Shown: one piece after another, positions 1 through 8,909 of the stretch
Position numbering within the stretch: position 1 is the first letter of the stretch
Layout: every line of letters begins with the position of its first letter
Assembly: GCF_029893635.1 (NCBI RefSeq)
Contig: NZ_JARXYR010000002.1
Span: forward strand, 4,315,001 to 4,379,000
DNA: 64,000 nt
DNA from: Variovorax sp. TBS-050B
Lineage (GTDB): Bacteria; Pseudomonadota; Gammaproteobacteria; Burkholderiales; Burkholderiaceae_C
Direction of reading: 5' to 3'
Made by a program: the position numbers and the translations under genes
The notes under the pieces: generated by a model
Database searches by the model: none
What the model was told of the DNA's origin: nothing
Seen by the model: the letters and a program-made list of their open reading frames with translations, nothing else

Positions 1-384
1 GCGGTCGCCGCTGGTGGCCACCATCACCGGGTCGAGCACCACGTTGGGCAGCCGGTAGTGGTCGATGGCCCAGGCCACCACCTCGACCACCTCGGGCGCA
101 TGCAGCATGCCGAGCTTGACGGCATCGACGCCGATGTCCTCGACCACGGCCTGGATCTGCGCCTTGAGGAACGCAGGCGGCACGCCGTGGATGCCCGAGA
201 CGCCGAGCGTGTTCTGCGCGGTGAGCGCGGTGATGGCCGTCATGCCGTAGCAGCCGAGCGCCGAAAAGGTCTTGAGGTCGGCCTGGATGCCGGCGCCGCC
301 GCCGCTGTCGGAGCCGGCGATCGAGAGCACGCGCGCATAGCGCAGGGGCGCTTGCGGCGCGTCGTCGGTAGGTGCTTGGGTCAT
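1..384 (-). CDS. thiD: Hydroxymethylpyrimidine/phosphomethylpyrimidine kinase ThiD (3' part cut off by window edge)
   Basis: ThiD phosphorylates HMP and then HMP-P to give HMP-PP, the pyrimidine half of thiamine, in the cytoplasm. The first 128 codons are visible, read from an ATG at 384. The N-terminal ribokinase-fold substrate loop SIAGSDSGGGAGIQADLKTF and the downstream VVLDPVMVATSG motif are both present, so the assignment is firm. The rest of the gene (about half) lies left of the window. It diverges from thiO with only 35 bases between the start codons, which leaves no room there for a TPP riboswitch. Confidence 0.93.
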   Translation of the reverse strand, partial: MTQAPTDDAPQAPLRYARVLSIAGSDSGGGAGIQADLKTFSALGCYGMTAITALTAQNTLGVSGIHGVPPAFLKAQIQAVVEDIGVDAVKLGMLHAPEVVEVVAWAIDHYRLPNVVLDPVMVATSGDR

Positions 385-419
385 GCGGAAAATTATCGGC
401 GACGCGGAAAGGGGCGGCC

Positions 420-1523
420 ATGAACACGCCGGCTCCGCTGCCTTTCCGCTCGGTCGCGATCCTCGGCGCGGGCCTGATGGGCCGGCTGCTCGCGGTCACG
501 CTGGCGCGCGCGGGCTGCCAGGTCGCGCTGCACGAGGCCGGCAGCGCCGAGGCCGAGGGCGCGGCCGCGCGCGTGGCCGCGGCCATGCTCGCGCCGCTGG
601 CCGAATCGGCGGTGGCGCCCGCCCCCGTGGTGCGCATGGGCCACCATGCGCTCGCGCGCTGGCCCGAACTGCTGGCGCCACTGGCCGCGCCGGTGTTCTT
701 CCAGCGCGAGGGCACGCTGGTGCTCTGGCACCGGCAGGACGCGGCCGAAGCGGCGCGGCTCTCGCGCGTGCTCGCGCGCACCGGCGAGCAGGTGCCCGAA
801 CTCGCACCGATGCAGGCCATCGACGCGGCCGGCATCGCCGCGCTCGAGCCGTCTCTTGAACGGCGCTTCGCGCAGGGCCTCTACCTGCCGGGCGAGGGAC
901 AGCTCGACAACCGCGGGCTGCTCGGCGCGCTGCGGGCCACGCTGGAGGCGAGCCCCAACGTGACGCTGCACTGGCAGTCGCCGCGCGCGCCGGAGGATTT
1001 CTCGCCCGGCGCACCGGGCCAGCCCGAGCAGCTCATCGACTGCCGCGGACTCGGCGCCCGGCCGCAGTGGCGCGCGCTGCGCGGCGTGCGCGGCGAGGTC
1101 ATCCGCGTGCATGCGCCCGAGGTGACGCTGCGGCGCCCGACGCGGCTGGTGCATCCGCGCTATCCGCTCTACATCGCGCCCAAGCCCGGCGGCGTGTTCG
1201 TGATCGGCGCGACCGAGATCGAGTCGGACGACATGTCGCCGGCCAGCGTGCGCTCCACGCTCGAACTGCTGAGCGCGGCCTATGCGGTGCACAGCGGCTT
1301 CGCGGAGGCGCGCATCCTCGAGATCGCCACCCAGTGCCGCCCCACGCTGCCCGACAACCTGCCCGCGATCCGGCGGCCGCATCCGCGCCTGCTGCAGATC
1401 AACGGGCTCTACCGCCACGGCTTCATGATCGCGCCCGCCGTGCTCGACGCCGCGATGGAGCTGCTCGCGCAGGGCCGTTCGCCGCTCGCCGACCGCCTGG
1501 GCCTGGAGATCCGCACCGAATGA
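420..1523 (+). CDS. thiO: FAD-dependent glycine oxidase ThiO (367 aa)
   Basis: DadA/ThiO-type amine oxidase, expected to oxidise glycine to the imine (dehydroglycine) used by ThiG to build the thiazole ring. The N-terminal dinucleotide-binding motif GAGLMG sits at residues 16-21. The C-terminal half carries the family's [12 protein letters not shown] and RHGFMIAP segments. I start at ATG 420; an upstream in-frame TTG at 372 would overlap thiD and adds no conserved sequence. The stop TGA overlaps the thiS ATG (ATGA), so the two are translationally coupled. The thi context separates it from generic D-amino acid dehydrogenases. Confidence 0.88.
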   Translation: MNTPAPLPFRSVAILGAGLMGRLLAVTLARAGCQVALHEAGSAEAEGAAARVAAAMLAPLAESAVAPAPVVRMGHHALARWPELLAPLAAPVFFQREGTLVLWHRQDAAEAARLSRVLARTGEQVPELAPMQAIDAAGIAALEPSLERRFAQGLYLPGEGQLDNRGLLGALRATLEASPNVTLHWQSPRAPEDFSPGAPGQPEQLIDCRGLGARPQWRALRGVRGEVIRVHAPEVTLRRPTRLVHPRYPLYIAPKPGGVFVIGATEIESDDMSPASVRSTLELLSAAYAVHSGFAEARILEIATQCRPTLPDNLPAIRRPHPRLLQINGLYRHGFMIAPAVLDAAMELLAQGRSPLADRLGLEIRTE

Positions 1524-1726
1524 CGACGATCCACGTACTGATCAACGACAAGCCCTTCTCGCTGCCCGACGGCGCCACGCTGGTGGACGCGATCGCGGCG
1601 ATCGAGGCCGTCCCGCCCTTCGCGGTGGCGGTGAACCGCGAGTTCGTGCCGCGCTCGGCCTATGCGGCGCGCATGCTGCGGGCCGACGACCGCATCGAAG
1701 TGATCCGCCCCGTGACGGGCGGCTGA
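1520..1726 (+). CDS. thiS: Sulfur carrier protein ThiS (68 aa)
   Basis: Ubiquitin-fold sulfur carrier. Its C-terminal Gly-Gly is adenylated by ThiF and thiocarboxylated, and then donates sulfur to ThiG. The protein is the usual 66-70 residues long and ends in RPVTGG. It overlaps thiO by four bases at its start, and its TGA overlaps the first possible thiG ATG, so thiO-S-G are coupled. No thiF is in the window; the adenylation would have to come from a ThiF/MoeB-type protein elsewhere. Confidence 0.92.
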   Translation: MTTIHVLINDKPFSLPDGATLVDAIAAIEAVPPFAVAVNREFVPRSAYAARMLRADDRIEVIRPVTGG

Positions 1727-2568
1727 TGGAACCGATGGAGACGACACACATGACCACGACGACCCCGAACGACCCGCTGGTGCTCTACGGCCAGACCTTC
1801 CAGAGCCGCCTGCTGCTCGGCACCGCGCGCTACCCCTCGCCCGACCTGCTCGAGGCGGCCGTGCAGCGCGCCAGGCCCGCGATGCTCACCGCCTCGCTGC
1901 GCCGCCAGACCGCCAACCAGGGCTCGGGCAACAGCGAGCTCGGCAACGGCTTCTGGGAGCTGCTGCGCCGGCTCGCGGTGCCGGTGCTGCCCAACACCGC
2001 CGGCTGCCACAGCGTGCAGGAGGTGGTCGCCACCGCGCACATGGCGCGCGAGCTGTTCGACACGCCATGGATCAAGCTCGAGCTGATCGGCGACGACTAC
2101 ACGCTGCAGCCCGACACGCTGAACCTCGTCGACGCCGCCTCGCAGCTGATCCGCGACGGCTTCCATGTGCTGCCCTATTGCACCGAGGACCTCGTGCTGT
2201 GCCAGCGCCTGGTCGACGTCGGCTGCCAGGCCGTCATGCCCTGGGCCGCGCCCATCGGCACCGGCCGCGGCCCGGTGAACCCCTATGCGCTGCAGCTGCT
2301 GCGCGAGCGGCTCGACGTGCCGATGCTGGTCGATGCCGGCCTGGGCCTGCCTTCGCACGCATGCCAGGTGATGGAATGGGGCTACGACGGCGTGCTGCTC
2401 AACACGGCGGTCGCGCTCGCGCAGGACCCGGTGGCGATGGCCGGCGCCTTCGCCGATGCGGTGCAGGCCGGCCGCAGCGCCCACCGCGCGGGCGCCATGG
2501 CCGCACAGGATGCCGCCCAGCCGAGCACGCCGGTGCTCGGCACGCCTTTCTGGCATCACGCGGCATGA
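1726..2568 (+). CDS. thiG: Thiazole synthase ThiG (280 aa)
   Basis: ThiG condenses deoxyxylulose phosphate, dehydroglycine and ThiS-thiocarboxylate into thiazole phosphate. It is a TIM-barrel protein; the Schiff-base lysine is K117 in [10 protein letters not shown], and the phosphate-binding [11 protein letters not shown] segment and the [14 protein letters not shown] segment are present. ATG codons at 1726, 1735 and 1750 are all possible starts. The first overlaps the thiS stop and gives 280 residues, slightly longer than the typical 255-270, so 1735 or 1750 may be the real one. The end overlaps thiE by ATGA. Confidence 0.94.
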   Translation: MEPMETTHMTTTTPNDPLVLYGQTFQSRLLLGTARYPSPDLLEAAVQRARPAMLTASLRRQTANQGSGNSELGNGFWELLRRLAVPVLPNTAGCHSVQEVVATAHMARELFDTPWIKLELIGDDYTLQPDTLNLVDAASQLIRDGFHVLPYCTEDLVLCQRLVDVGCQAVMPWAAPIGTGRGPVNPYALQLLRERLDVPMLVDAGLGLPSHACQVMEWGYDGVLLNTAVALAQDPVAMAGAFADAVQAGRSAHRAGAMAAQDAAQPSTPVLGTPFWHHAA

Positions 2569-3503
2569 GCGCGGCCATCGATTCGCGCCACGTCGCGCAG
2601 GCGATCGTCGCGGCCCACGGACTGCGCTTCGGCACCACCGCCGCGGCCTCGGCCGTTTCGGCGCCCAGCCATTCCTCCGACGACCCGGTGTACCGCGGCG
2701 CCAAGCAGGCCTGCAGCGCGCTCGGCTTCATCGAGATCGATGCCGAATGCCTCGCGCGCGCCTGGCAGGCACAGACCGCGCGCACCGGCACCTTCGATGC
2801 CAGCCAGTGGCCCTGTACGCCGGCCGACTTCGGCCTGCGCGCCTTCCCGCCCGCGGCGCGCGAGGACGCCTTCGCGCCCTGCCCCGAGCGGCTCGGCCTC
2901 TATGCCGTGCTGCCCGATGCCCAATGGGTGGGCCGCATGGCGCGCGCGGGCGTGCCCACGCTGCAACTGCGCTTCAAGTCCGACGACGCGGCCGCCATCG
3001 AAGGCGAAGTGCAGGCCGCCGTCGACGCCACGCGCGGCACTGGCGCGCTGCTCTTCATCAACGACCACTGGCGGGCCGCCATCACCGCCGGCGCCGACGG
3101 CGTGCACCTGGGCCAGGAAGACCTCGACGCGCTCGATCCGGCGGAGGTGCGGCAGATCCGCGACTGCGGCCTGCGGCTCGGCGTGAGCACGCACGGCTAT
3201 GCCGAGATGGTGCGCGCCGATGCAGTGAGCCCGAGCTACATCGCCATGGGCGCGGTGTACCCGACCACGCTCAAGAAGATGGCGACCGCGCCGCAGGGCG
3301 TGGCGCGGCTCGCGATGTACGCGCGGCTGATGCGCGGCTATCCGCAGGTGGCGATCGGCGGCATCGACGCGCTGCGGCTGCCCGAAGTGCTGGCCACCGG
3401 CGTGGGCTCGGTGGCCGTGGTGCGCGCGCTGGTCGCGGCCGACGATCCCGAGGCCACCGCCGCGCAATGGATGGCGGCGATGCGCACGGCCGCAGCGGCA
3501 TGA
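2565..3503 (+). CDS. thiE: Thiamine phosphate synthase ThiE with N-terminal extension (312 aa)
   Basis: ThiE joins HMP-PP and thiazole phosphate to thiamine phosphate. The catalytic TIM barrel runs from about residue 108 to 310, with [28 protein letters not shown] and a C-terminal VAIGGID phosphate-binding segment. Typical ThiE is about 210 residues; the first roughly 105 here (with CysX spacing unlike a known enzyme site) are an extension I do not recognise. It starts in an ATGA overlap with thiG, so the extension is really part of the reading frame and not a start-site error. The stop lies 10 bases before the receptor gene. Confidence 0.9.
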   Translation: MSAAIDSRHVAQAIVAAHGLRFGTTAAASAVSAPSHSSDDPVYRGAKQACSALGFIEIDAECLARAWQAQTARTGTFDASQWPCTPADFGLRAFPPAAREDAFAPCPERLGLYAVLPDAQWVGRMARAGVPTLQLRFKSDDAAAIEGEVQAAVDATRGTGALLFINDHWRAAITAGADGVHLGQEDLDALDPAEVRQIRDCGLRLGVSTHGYAEMVRADAVSPSYIAMGAVYPTTLKKMATAPQGVARLAMYARLMRGYPQVAIGGIDALRLPEVLATGVGSVAVVRALVAADDPEATAAQWMAAMRTAAAA

Positions 3504-3513
3504 ACGACGACAG

Positions 3514-5685
3514 ATGAAGACAAACCTCCGACCGACTCCGCTCGCGCGTCCTTCCCCGGTGGCGCGCGGCGCGTCCGCCGCGCTTCTGGTGCTGGCAGCC
3601 GCCAGCGCCGCGCAGGCCCAGCAGCCCGCGAGCGAACTGCCCGCGATCACCGTCAACGAAAGCAGCGCGGCGCCGCAGGCCGAGGTCAGCGGCTTCGGCG
3701 ACGTGCCGCTGCGCGAGCTGCCGCTCTCGGCCACCGTGATCGACAGCACCCAGCTTCGCGCGAGCGGCGCGCGCCGGCTCTCCGACCTGGCGCAGTTCGA
3801 TGCGTCCGTGACCGATGCCTACAACTCCGCCGGCTACTGGGACTACCTGACGGTGCGCGGCTTCGTGCTCGACAACCGCTTCAACTACCGGCGCGAAGGC
3901 CTGCCGATCAGCGCCGAGACTTCGATCCCGCTCGACAACAAGGAGCGCATCGAGATCCTGCGCGGCACCAGCGGCATCCAGGCCGGCACCAGCGCGCCCG
4001 GCGGGCTGGTCAACTACATCGTGAAGCGGCCGACCGAGCAGGACCTGCGCACGCTGCGCATCGAGACCACGAGCCGCGGCAGCCTGCTCGGCGCGCTCGA
4101 CCTGGGCGGGCGCTTCGGCGCCGACCGCCAGTTCGGCTATCGGCTCAACGTGGCGGGCGAGAACCTCAAGCCGCTCGTGCACGACCTCGACGGCAACCGC
4201 AACCTGTTCTCGCTCGCGGCCGACTGGCGCCTCACGCGCGACGCGGTGCTCGAGTTCGAGATCGAACGCAGCCACAAGACGCAGCCGAGCCAGAACGGCT
4301 TCAGCCTGCTCGGCAACATGCTGCCCGCGCCGGTCGATCCGAAGATCAACCTGAACAACCAGCCGTGGTCGCAGCCCTCGGTCTTCGATGCGCTGACCGG
4401 CAGCCTGCGCTTCAGCCAGGCGCTGAACGCCGACTGGCGCTGGAGCGCGCAGATCGGCCGGCAGCGGCTGCGCAGCAACGACCGGCTGGCCTATGCCTTC
4501 GGCTGCGGCGTGGAGGGCAACTACGACCGCTACTGTTCCGACGGCAGCTTCGACTTCTACGACTTCCGCAGCGAGAACGAACGGCGCACCCAGACCGCGG
4601 GCAGCCTGAACCTCAAGGGCAACCTGATGACCGGCAGCGTGCGGCACGAGCTCGGCTTCGGCCTGCTCGCGAGCCGCGTGCGCAACCGCTTCCAGGACCA
4701 GGCCTACAACTACGTCGGCACGGGGAACATCCTGGCGACCGCCGTCGTGCCGCCGGACCCCACGCTGACGGATGCCAACACCAACCGCGACGAACGCTCG
4801 ACCGAGCTCTCGGTGCAGGACGCGATCCGCTGGAACAGCCGCTTCACCACATGGCTCGGCGTGCGCCACACGCGTCTCGACCGCGACAGCATCCGCACCG
4901 ACGGCACGCGCCCCACTGGCTACAAGGACGGCATCACCACGCCGTGGATCGGCGCGAGCTTTGCGATCCGACCGGACCTGATGGCGTATGCGAGTTGGGG
5001 CAAGGGCGTGGAGTCGCAGGTGGTGCCGAACAAGAGTTCGCAGTACGGCAATGCCGGCGAGGCCCTGCCCGCGCTCGCCTCGCGCCAGTGGGAGCTCGGC
5101 CTCAAGGGCGGCAGCGATGCCTTCAACTGGCAGCTTGCCTGGTTCGACATCCGCCGGCCGATGACCAACCTCGACGCCTGCAACCGCCTCGGCATCACGC
5201 CGTGCGAAGGCCGCTACGACGGCAGCGCGGTGCACCGCGGGCTCGAGGCGGGCGCGCAATGGAACGCGGGGCCGTGGCGGCTCGGCGGCAGCGTCGCGTT
5301 CATCGACGCCAAGCGCCGCGGCAGCATCGCCGAGCCCGCGACCAATGGCCAGTCGCCGACCAACGTGCCCAAGCAGGTGCTGCGCGCCCAGGCCGCCTAC
5401 CGCGTGGCCGCCGTGCCGGGCCTCGAGCTGCTCGGCCAGCTCTCGCACGAGGGCCGGCGCAACGTGCTGCCGGACGGATCGATCGCGCTGCCCTCGTGGA
5501 CCCGCGTCGATGCCGCACTGCGCTACGAGACGCGGATGCGCGGCATGCAGACGAGCTGGAGCATCGCCATCGACAACCTCTTCGATCGCCGCTACTGGAA
5601 GGAATCGCCCTACCAGTTCGGGCACGTCTATCTCTTCCCCGGTGCGCCGCGCACGCTGCGCCTGGGGCTGAGCGTGTCGCTCTGA
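3514..5685 (+). CDS. TonB-dependent outer membrane receptor (723 aa)
   Basis: Outer-membrane beta-barrel receptor powered by TonB/ExbBD. A signal peptide ends near AQAQQ (about residue 36). The plug domain follows (LRELPLSATVIDSTQLR, YLTVRGFVLDNRFNYR, IEILRGTSGIQAG and GGLVNYIVKRP), then a long barrel with many alternating aromatic strands, such as the IDNLFDRRYWKES segment near the end. By sequence style it belongs with siderophore receptors. It begins only 10 bases after thiE, on the same strand and without a terminator, so it may be co-transcribed with thiamine genes and carry thiamine, a precursor or an iron chelate. The last residue is Leu rather than the commoner Phe. Confidence 0.88.
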   Translation: MKTNLRPTPLARPSPVARGASAALLVLAAASAAQAQQPASELPAITVNESSAAPQAEVSGFGDVPLRELPLSATVIDSTQLRASGARRLSDLAQFDASVTDAYNSAGYWDYLTVRGFVLDNRFNYRREGLPISAETSIPLDNKERIEILRGTSGIQAGTSAPGGLVNYIVKRPTEQDLRTLRIETTSRGSLLGALDLGGRFGADRQFGYRLNVAGENLKPLVHDLDGNRNLFSLAADWRLTRDAVLEFEIERSHKTQPSQNGFSLLGNMLPAPVDPKINLNNQPWSQPSVFDALTGSLRFSQALNADWRWSAQIGRQRLRSNDRLAYAFGCGVEGNYDRYCSDGSFDFYDFRSENERRTQTAGSLNLKGNLMTGSVRHELGFGLLASRVRNRFQDQAYNYVGTGNILATAVVPPDPTLTDANTNRDERSTELSVQDAIRWNSRFTTWLGVRHTRLDRDSIRTDGTRPTGYKDGITTPWIGASFAIRPDLMAYASWGKGVESQVVPNKSSQYGNAGEALPALASRQWELGLKGGSDAFNWQLAWFDIRRPMTNLDACNRLGITPCEGRYDGSAVHRGLEAGAQWNAGPWRLGGSVAFIDAKRRGSIAEPATNGQSPTNVPKQVLRAQAAYRVAAVPGLELLGQLSHEGRRNVLPDGSIALPSWTRVDAALRYETRMRGMQTSWSIAIDNLFDRRYWKESPYQFGHVYLFPGAPRTLRLGLSVSL

Positions 5686-5736
5686 GACATGGCTCGAAAT
5701 TTTTTTCGGATTTTTTGCGCGTCCACGGAGGTGCGC

Positions 5737-5765
5737 TCGAAAGCCTCAAAAAATCACGCTATAAT
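5737..5765 (+). promoter_or_regulatory. Sigma-70 promoter of the tRNA-Asn gene
   Basis: A perfect TATAAT lies at 5760-5765, with a 4/6 match to TTGACA (TCGAAA, 5737-5742) 17 bases upstream. Transcription would start about 5772, a few bases before the mature tRNA 5' end at 5777. Confidence 0.75.
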
Positions 5766-5776
5766 CTGAGGCTTGT

Positions 5777-5852
5777 TCCTCGATAGCTCAGTCGGTAGAG
5801 CGCCGGACTGTTAATCCGTAGGTCCCTGGTTCGAGCCCAGGTCGAGGAGCCA
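5777..5852 (+). tRNA. tRNA-Asn (GTT)
   Basis: A 76-nt cloverleaf including encoded CCA (5850-5852). The acceptor arms TCCTCGA (5777-5783) and TCGAGGA (5842-5848) pair perfectly. The D-loop AGCTCAGTCGGTAGAGC, the anticodon loop CTGTTAA with anticodon GTT, and the T-loop GGTTCGAGCC are canonical. It has its own promoter and terminator, so it is a single-gene unit. Confidence 0.98.
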
Positions 5853-5875
5853 CTACAAGCCGCAAGGCCTCTGGA

Positions 5876-5915
5876 ATGCCCCGCTACTTCAACAGGTAGC
5901 GGGGCATTTTCTTTT
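5876..5915 (+). terminator. Intrinsic terminator after tRNA-Asn
   Basis: A perfect 12-bp stem (5876-5887 with 5896-5907), an 8-nt loop and a TTTTCTTTT tract follow the tRNA by 24 bases. The remaining sequence up to the next start codon (about 130 bases) holds nothing I recognise. Confidence 0.93.
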
Positions 5916-6043
5916 GCGGCGCGCCGCCCTGCATGCGGCCGTGGTGACCGTAGGAAATTCCGGCGCTCAATTTCAGCTTGTTTCCTCCACCTCGCCGTGC
6001 GCGAGGTCCGAGACTGGTGCGCTCCACACCAAAGGACAACAAC

Positions 6044-6463
6044 GTGAAAAAGAACTCGATCTGGAAGCTCTACGGTTATGGCTGGGTCACGCTCGGCTTC
6101 TTTCTCATCTCGCTCGTGGGCCACTGGGTGTTCGGCTGGTTCGCCTACGTGGACGAGCAGAAGCAGTTCGGCCATGCCATCGAGTTCAGCGGCTACGCCA
6201 TCCAGATGGGGCGCGACACGCTGGAGAACTGGCAGTCCGAGTTCCTTCAGCTGATCTGGCAGATCGGCGGTCTCGCCTTCCTTCTGTATGTGGGCTCGCC
6301 ACAGTCCAAGGAGGGCGACGACCGGGTCGAAGCGAAGATCGACGCGATCCTCGCGGCCGTGGACCCGCAGAACGCCGACAAGGTGATCGAGGAGATCGAC
6401 GAGGAGTACGCGGGCAGGCACACGGACCACCGCTGGGTGAGGCTCGCCAAGAACCGGCGCTAG
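6044..6463 (+). CDS. Small membrane protein resembling DUF6766 (139 aa)
   Basis: Function unknown. The N-terminus has a membrane segment (WVTLGFFLISLVGHWVFGWF, about residues 12-31). A second lies around residues 70-87 (LQLIWQIGGLAFLLYVG), followed by an acidic C-terminal tail. The ENWQSEFLQ segment before the second helix and the overall layout recall DUF6766 proteins, which are usually longer. I choose the GTG at 6044 because AAAGGA (6031-6036) sits 7 bases upstream; the TTG at 5978 would add a proline/arginine-rich leader with no SD. It stands alone between the tRNA terminator and another small unknown gene. Confidence 0.7.
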   Translation: MKKNSIWKLYGYGWVTLGFFLISLVGHWVFGWFAYVDEQKQFGHAIEFSGYAIQMGRDTLENWQSEFLQLIWQIGGLAFLLYVGSPQSKEGDDRVEAKIDAILAAVDPQNADKVIEEIDEEYAGRHTDHRWVRLAKNRR

Positions 6464-6566
6464 CGCACGCGGGCGCGGTGCCCTCCGACACCTGTAGGGG
6501 CCAGCGCACACCCCCCGTCTGCAGTCGCCTGACTCCGGTCACCCGCGGTTGGATCAGCATTCGTGC

Positions 6567-6809
6567 ATGGCCCCCGCCACACCGATCGAATACCTGCTCG
6601 AGATCGAGCGTGCCAGCTTCCCGATCCTGATTCGGGATCCAGGGGTGATCCAGGCCGTCGCGGTGCTCAAGGCGCTGGGCTGCGTCGAAGCCGACATCTC
6701 GCCGCCGCTCGACCTGCGCGGTTCCTTCGAAGACTACGAATCGGCAGTGATCCTGAAGATCACGCCCGAAGGGCGCTCGGAACTCGCGCAGGAGTACGAC
6801 GAGCACTGA
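6567..6809 (+). CDS. Hypothetical protein (80 aa)
   Basis: I do not recognise this protein. It is a soluble, acidic polypeptide with a hydrophobic heptad-like N-terminal stretch (PIEYLLEIERASFPILI) and no membrane segment. ATG 6567 is chosen over an in-frame TTG at 6549; neither has a strong SD. Third-position GC and the sensible amino-acid composition favour a real gene over a chance frame, but the evidence is limited. Confidence 0.5.
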   Translation: MAPATPIEYLLEIERASFPILIRDPGVIQAVAVLKALGCVEADISPPLDLRGSFEDYESAVILKITPEGRSELAQEYDEH

Positions 6810-6931
6810 GTGGCATGCACCCCCGGTCGAGCGCGCGGCGCACGCGCGGCGGGTCGTCGCGCGCGTGGCACGGCTCTTGAATAGCCATCCGGCGCCCACA
6901 TCATGGGAGGCGATAAGAACACCGGAGGAAG

Positions 6932-7204
6932 ATGATGCCGAAGTCTTCGGATGCACGCACCGTCGCGAAGCTCGCCTGGGAGGCGGCGTGGGAACGCCTC
7001 GACAACGCACTGCAGCCGCCGCCCGGCTACCCGGCCCCCACGCCGGAGGAGCTGCACGAGTGCTTCCGCCTTGCGCAGGAGCGACTGGACCATCTGCGGC
7101 TGGCCCACGCCCTGTTGGCGGAAGCCGACAAAACCACCGATGCAGCCGCGCAAACGCCGAAAACAGGGTATTTCCCAGAGCTCGGGTCAGGCCACAAACA
7201 GTAA
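6932..7204 (+). CDS. Hypothetical protein (90 aa)
   Basis: Function unknown. A GGAGGA Shine-Dalgarno sequence lies just before the double ATG at 6932, which makes translation likely. The protein is mainly helical: EAAWERLDNAL, then a proline-rich PPPGYPAPTPEEL hinge, then an amphipathic helix (FRLAQERLDHLRLAHALLAEADK). There is no signal peptide and there are no catalytic motifs. The neighbours (a hypothetical gene and a small membrane protein) give no functional hint. Confidence 0.6.
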   Translation: MMPKSSDARTVAKLAWEAAWERLDNALQPPPGYPAPTPEELHECFRLAQERLDHLRLAHALLAEADKTTDAAAQTPKTGYFPELGSGHKQ

Positions 7205-7244
7205 CGCCGCGTACATTACCGCCAACGTACTATCGGCCCGCCCC

Positions 7245-7454
7245 ATGCACCTGAAACCTTTTCTCCTCATTGCGTTGCTGCTCGCTGCGGGCGGTCTGTT
7301 CTGGTGGTGGGTGCTCGACGGCGGCCTGATCGCGGTGGTCGTGGTGGTCGTGCTCGGCGCCGCCCTCTTCCTCGCGCTGCGCGGCAACCGCTCGGTCAAG
7401 GACCAACTCGACGCCCAGAGAAGCGACAAGGATTCGGGCGACAAGCCCTCCTGA
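7245..7454 (+). CDS. Small two-helix membrane protein (69 aa)
   Basis: A very short inner-membrane protein. One hydrophobic segment runs from about residue 5 to 20 (FLLIALLLAAGGLFWWWV) and a second from about 25 to 43, rich in valine (IAVVVVVVLGAALFLAL). They are followed by a charged cytoplasmic tail (KDQLDAQRSDKDSGDK). No function can be assigned. It begins 40 bases after the preceding small gene and ends 88 bases before the lipoprotein gene, on the same strand. Confidence 0.6.
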   Translation: MHLKPFLLIALLLAAGGLFWWWVLDGGLIAVVVVVVLGAALFLALRGNRSVKDQLDAQRSDKDSGDKPS

Positions 7455-7542
7455 ACCCGGCCGCGGCCGGCATGACTTTCGGCACTGGCGTGCCGTTCTG
7501 GCGGCGCTTATCGTCGCGCGCTTTCGATCCTTCGGCGCGCAC

Positions 7543-8433
7543 ATGATCCTCTCTCGAAGACTTCCGCTTGCAGGCGCACTCGCCGCGAGCGCTATCGTTC
7601 TCTCCGGCTGCCAGACGCTCGACATGCAGATGGGCAGCCAGTCGGCCAAGACCGTGGCCACCGGCAGCGCGGCCGGCGCCGCCACCTCGGGCGAAAGCAG
7701 CGAACTCGAGCGCTGCGAATCGCCGCTCGGCACCGTCTCGCTGATCGAGAACGTCAACGCCGGCTGGTACACCATCCTGACGGGCGAGTACCGCCTGCCG
7801 CCCACCGCCAACCTGCTGCGCCTGCTGGTGCAGCAATCGAACTGCTTCGTGGTGGTCGAGCGCGGCGCGGCCGGCATGAACGCGATGACGCGCGAGCGCG
7901 CGCTGATGCAGTCGGGCGAGATGCGCGGCGGCAGCAACTTCGGCCGCGGCCAGATGGTGGCCTCGGACTACGGGCTCTCGCCCGAGATCGTCTTCAGCAA
8001 CAGCGATGCCGGCGGGCTGGGCGGCGCGCTCGGCGGCCTGGTGGGTGGCGGCCGCGGCCGCGCCATCGCGAGCCTGGGCGCCAGCCTCCAGACCAAGGAG
8101 GCGGCCGCGCTGCTCACGCTCATCGACAACCGCTCGGGCGTGCAGGTGGCAGCGGCCGAGGGCAGCGCCTCGAAGACCGATTTCGCGGGCTTCGGGGACC
8201 TCGGCGGCCATCGCGGCGCGGGCGGCCTGGGCGGCTACACGCGCACGCCACAGGGCAAGCTGATCGCCGCGGCGTTCATGGATGCCTTCAACCAGATGGT
8301 CCGCTCGCTGCGCAACTACAAGGCGCAGACGGTGCGCGGCCAGGGCCTGGGCGGCGGCGGCCGCCTTGGCGTGGACGGCGGCGCGGCGCCTTCGCAGACC
8401 TCGGCGCCCGGCGCGCGAAGCCGCCGCAGGTAG
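7543..8433 (+). CDS. CsgG/HfaB-family outer-membrane lipoprotein (296 aa)
   Basis: Predicted lipoprotein: after a hydrophobic signal, the lipobox LSGC puts the lipidated cysteine at residue 23. The middle section (LLRLLVQQSNCFVVVERGAAGMNAMTRERALM, described here in parts) has the conserved layout of the CsgG family, which form export pores or assembly platforms in the outer membrane. It is glycine-rich around residues 148-165 and has a low-complexity C-terminal tail ending in RSRRR. No curli subunit, chaperone or partner gene is next to it, so the cargo is unknown and the label is a family assignment only. Confidence 0.72.
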   Translation: MILSRRLPLAGALAASAIVLSGCQTLDMQMGSQSAKTVATGSAAGAATSGESSELERCESPLGTVSLIENVNAGWYTILTGEYRLPPTANLLRLLVQQSNCFVVVERGAAGMNAMTRERALMQSGEMRGGSNFGRGQMVASDYGLSPEIVFSNSDAGGLGGALGGLVGGGRGRAIASLGASLQTKEAAALLTLIDNRSGVQVAAAEGSASKTDFAGFGDLGGHRGAGGLGGYTRTPQGKLIAAAFMDAFNQMVRSLRNYKAQTVRGQGLGGGGRLGVDGGAAPSQTSAPGARSRRR

Positions 8434-8449
8434 GCGCCGCCGGCACGCT

Positions 8450-8854
8450 TCAAAGGTGGCCGGTCTCGGCCGGCGCCTCGAACCAGTTGTTGTTGCGGCC
8501 GTCCATGTACTGCACCGGGGCCTCGGCGAGTTCCTGCGGCGTCGCGTCGTCGAGGCAGCCGAGGTTGACGCTGACGTAGGCGCCGCCGATCTCCGGCACG
8601 TTGCCGCGCCCGAAGGGCCGGATGCCGCAATGCCGGCAGAACAGGTGCTCGGTGCTGTGGGTGTTGAACTGGTAGAGCGAAAGCGCCTCCTCGCCCGCGA
8701 GCAGGCGAAAGGCGTCGGGCTTGACGATGGCGCCCCAGCCGCGCGCCTTGGTGCAGATCGAGCAGTTGCACTTGCCGGTGCCCTGGCTCAGGTCGATGTC
8801 GGCCTGGAAGCGGACCTTGCCGCAGTGGCAGCTGCCGTTGTACGTCTTCTTCAT
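8450..8854 (-). CDS. GFA-family zinc protein (134 aa)
   Basis: Member of the GFA (glutathione-dependent formaldehyde-activating enzyme-like) family. The zinc-ligand set is complete: C9/C11, C29/C31/C34 (GKCNCSIC) and C73/C76 (LFCRHCG), as is SxHxx-type packing. Many members are of unknown substrate, so formaldehyde detoxification should not be assumed. It diverges from a WYL regulator with 94 bases between starts; an inverted repeat there (8910-8924) is a plausible operator, making this gene the likely target. Confidence 0.85.
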   Translation of the reverse strand: MKKTYNGSCHCGKVRFQADIDLSQGTGKCNCSICTKARGWGAIVKPDAFRLLAGEEALSLYQFNTHSTEHLFCRHCGIRPFGRGNVPEIGGAYVSVNLGCLDDATPQELAEAPVQYMDGRNNNWFEAPAETGHL

Positions 8855-8909
8855 GGGTCGTGTCCTCGTGGTGGAAGAAAAAGAGAAGCCGGAGACTACG
8901 GCCCATTGC

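Noticed and set aside
385-419. TPP riboswitch ahead of thiO
   Set aside because: Only 35 bases separate thiD and thiO starts and they lack the THI box. No room or sequence for one.
3271-5625. 784-codon open frame antisense to the TonB receptor
   Set aside because: Ala/Arg/Val-rich with no family pattern. It is a by-product of high GC in the receptor gene's third positions and covers the thiE-receptor junction.
8450-8854. Formaldehyde-activating enzyme as a specific function
   Set aside because: The zinc ligands place it in the GFA family, but most members have other or unknown functions and there is no formaldehyde dehydrogenase nearby.
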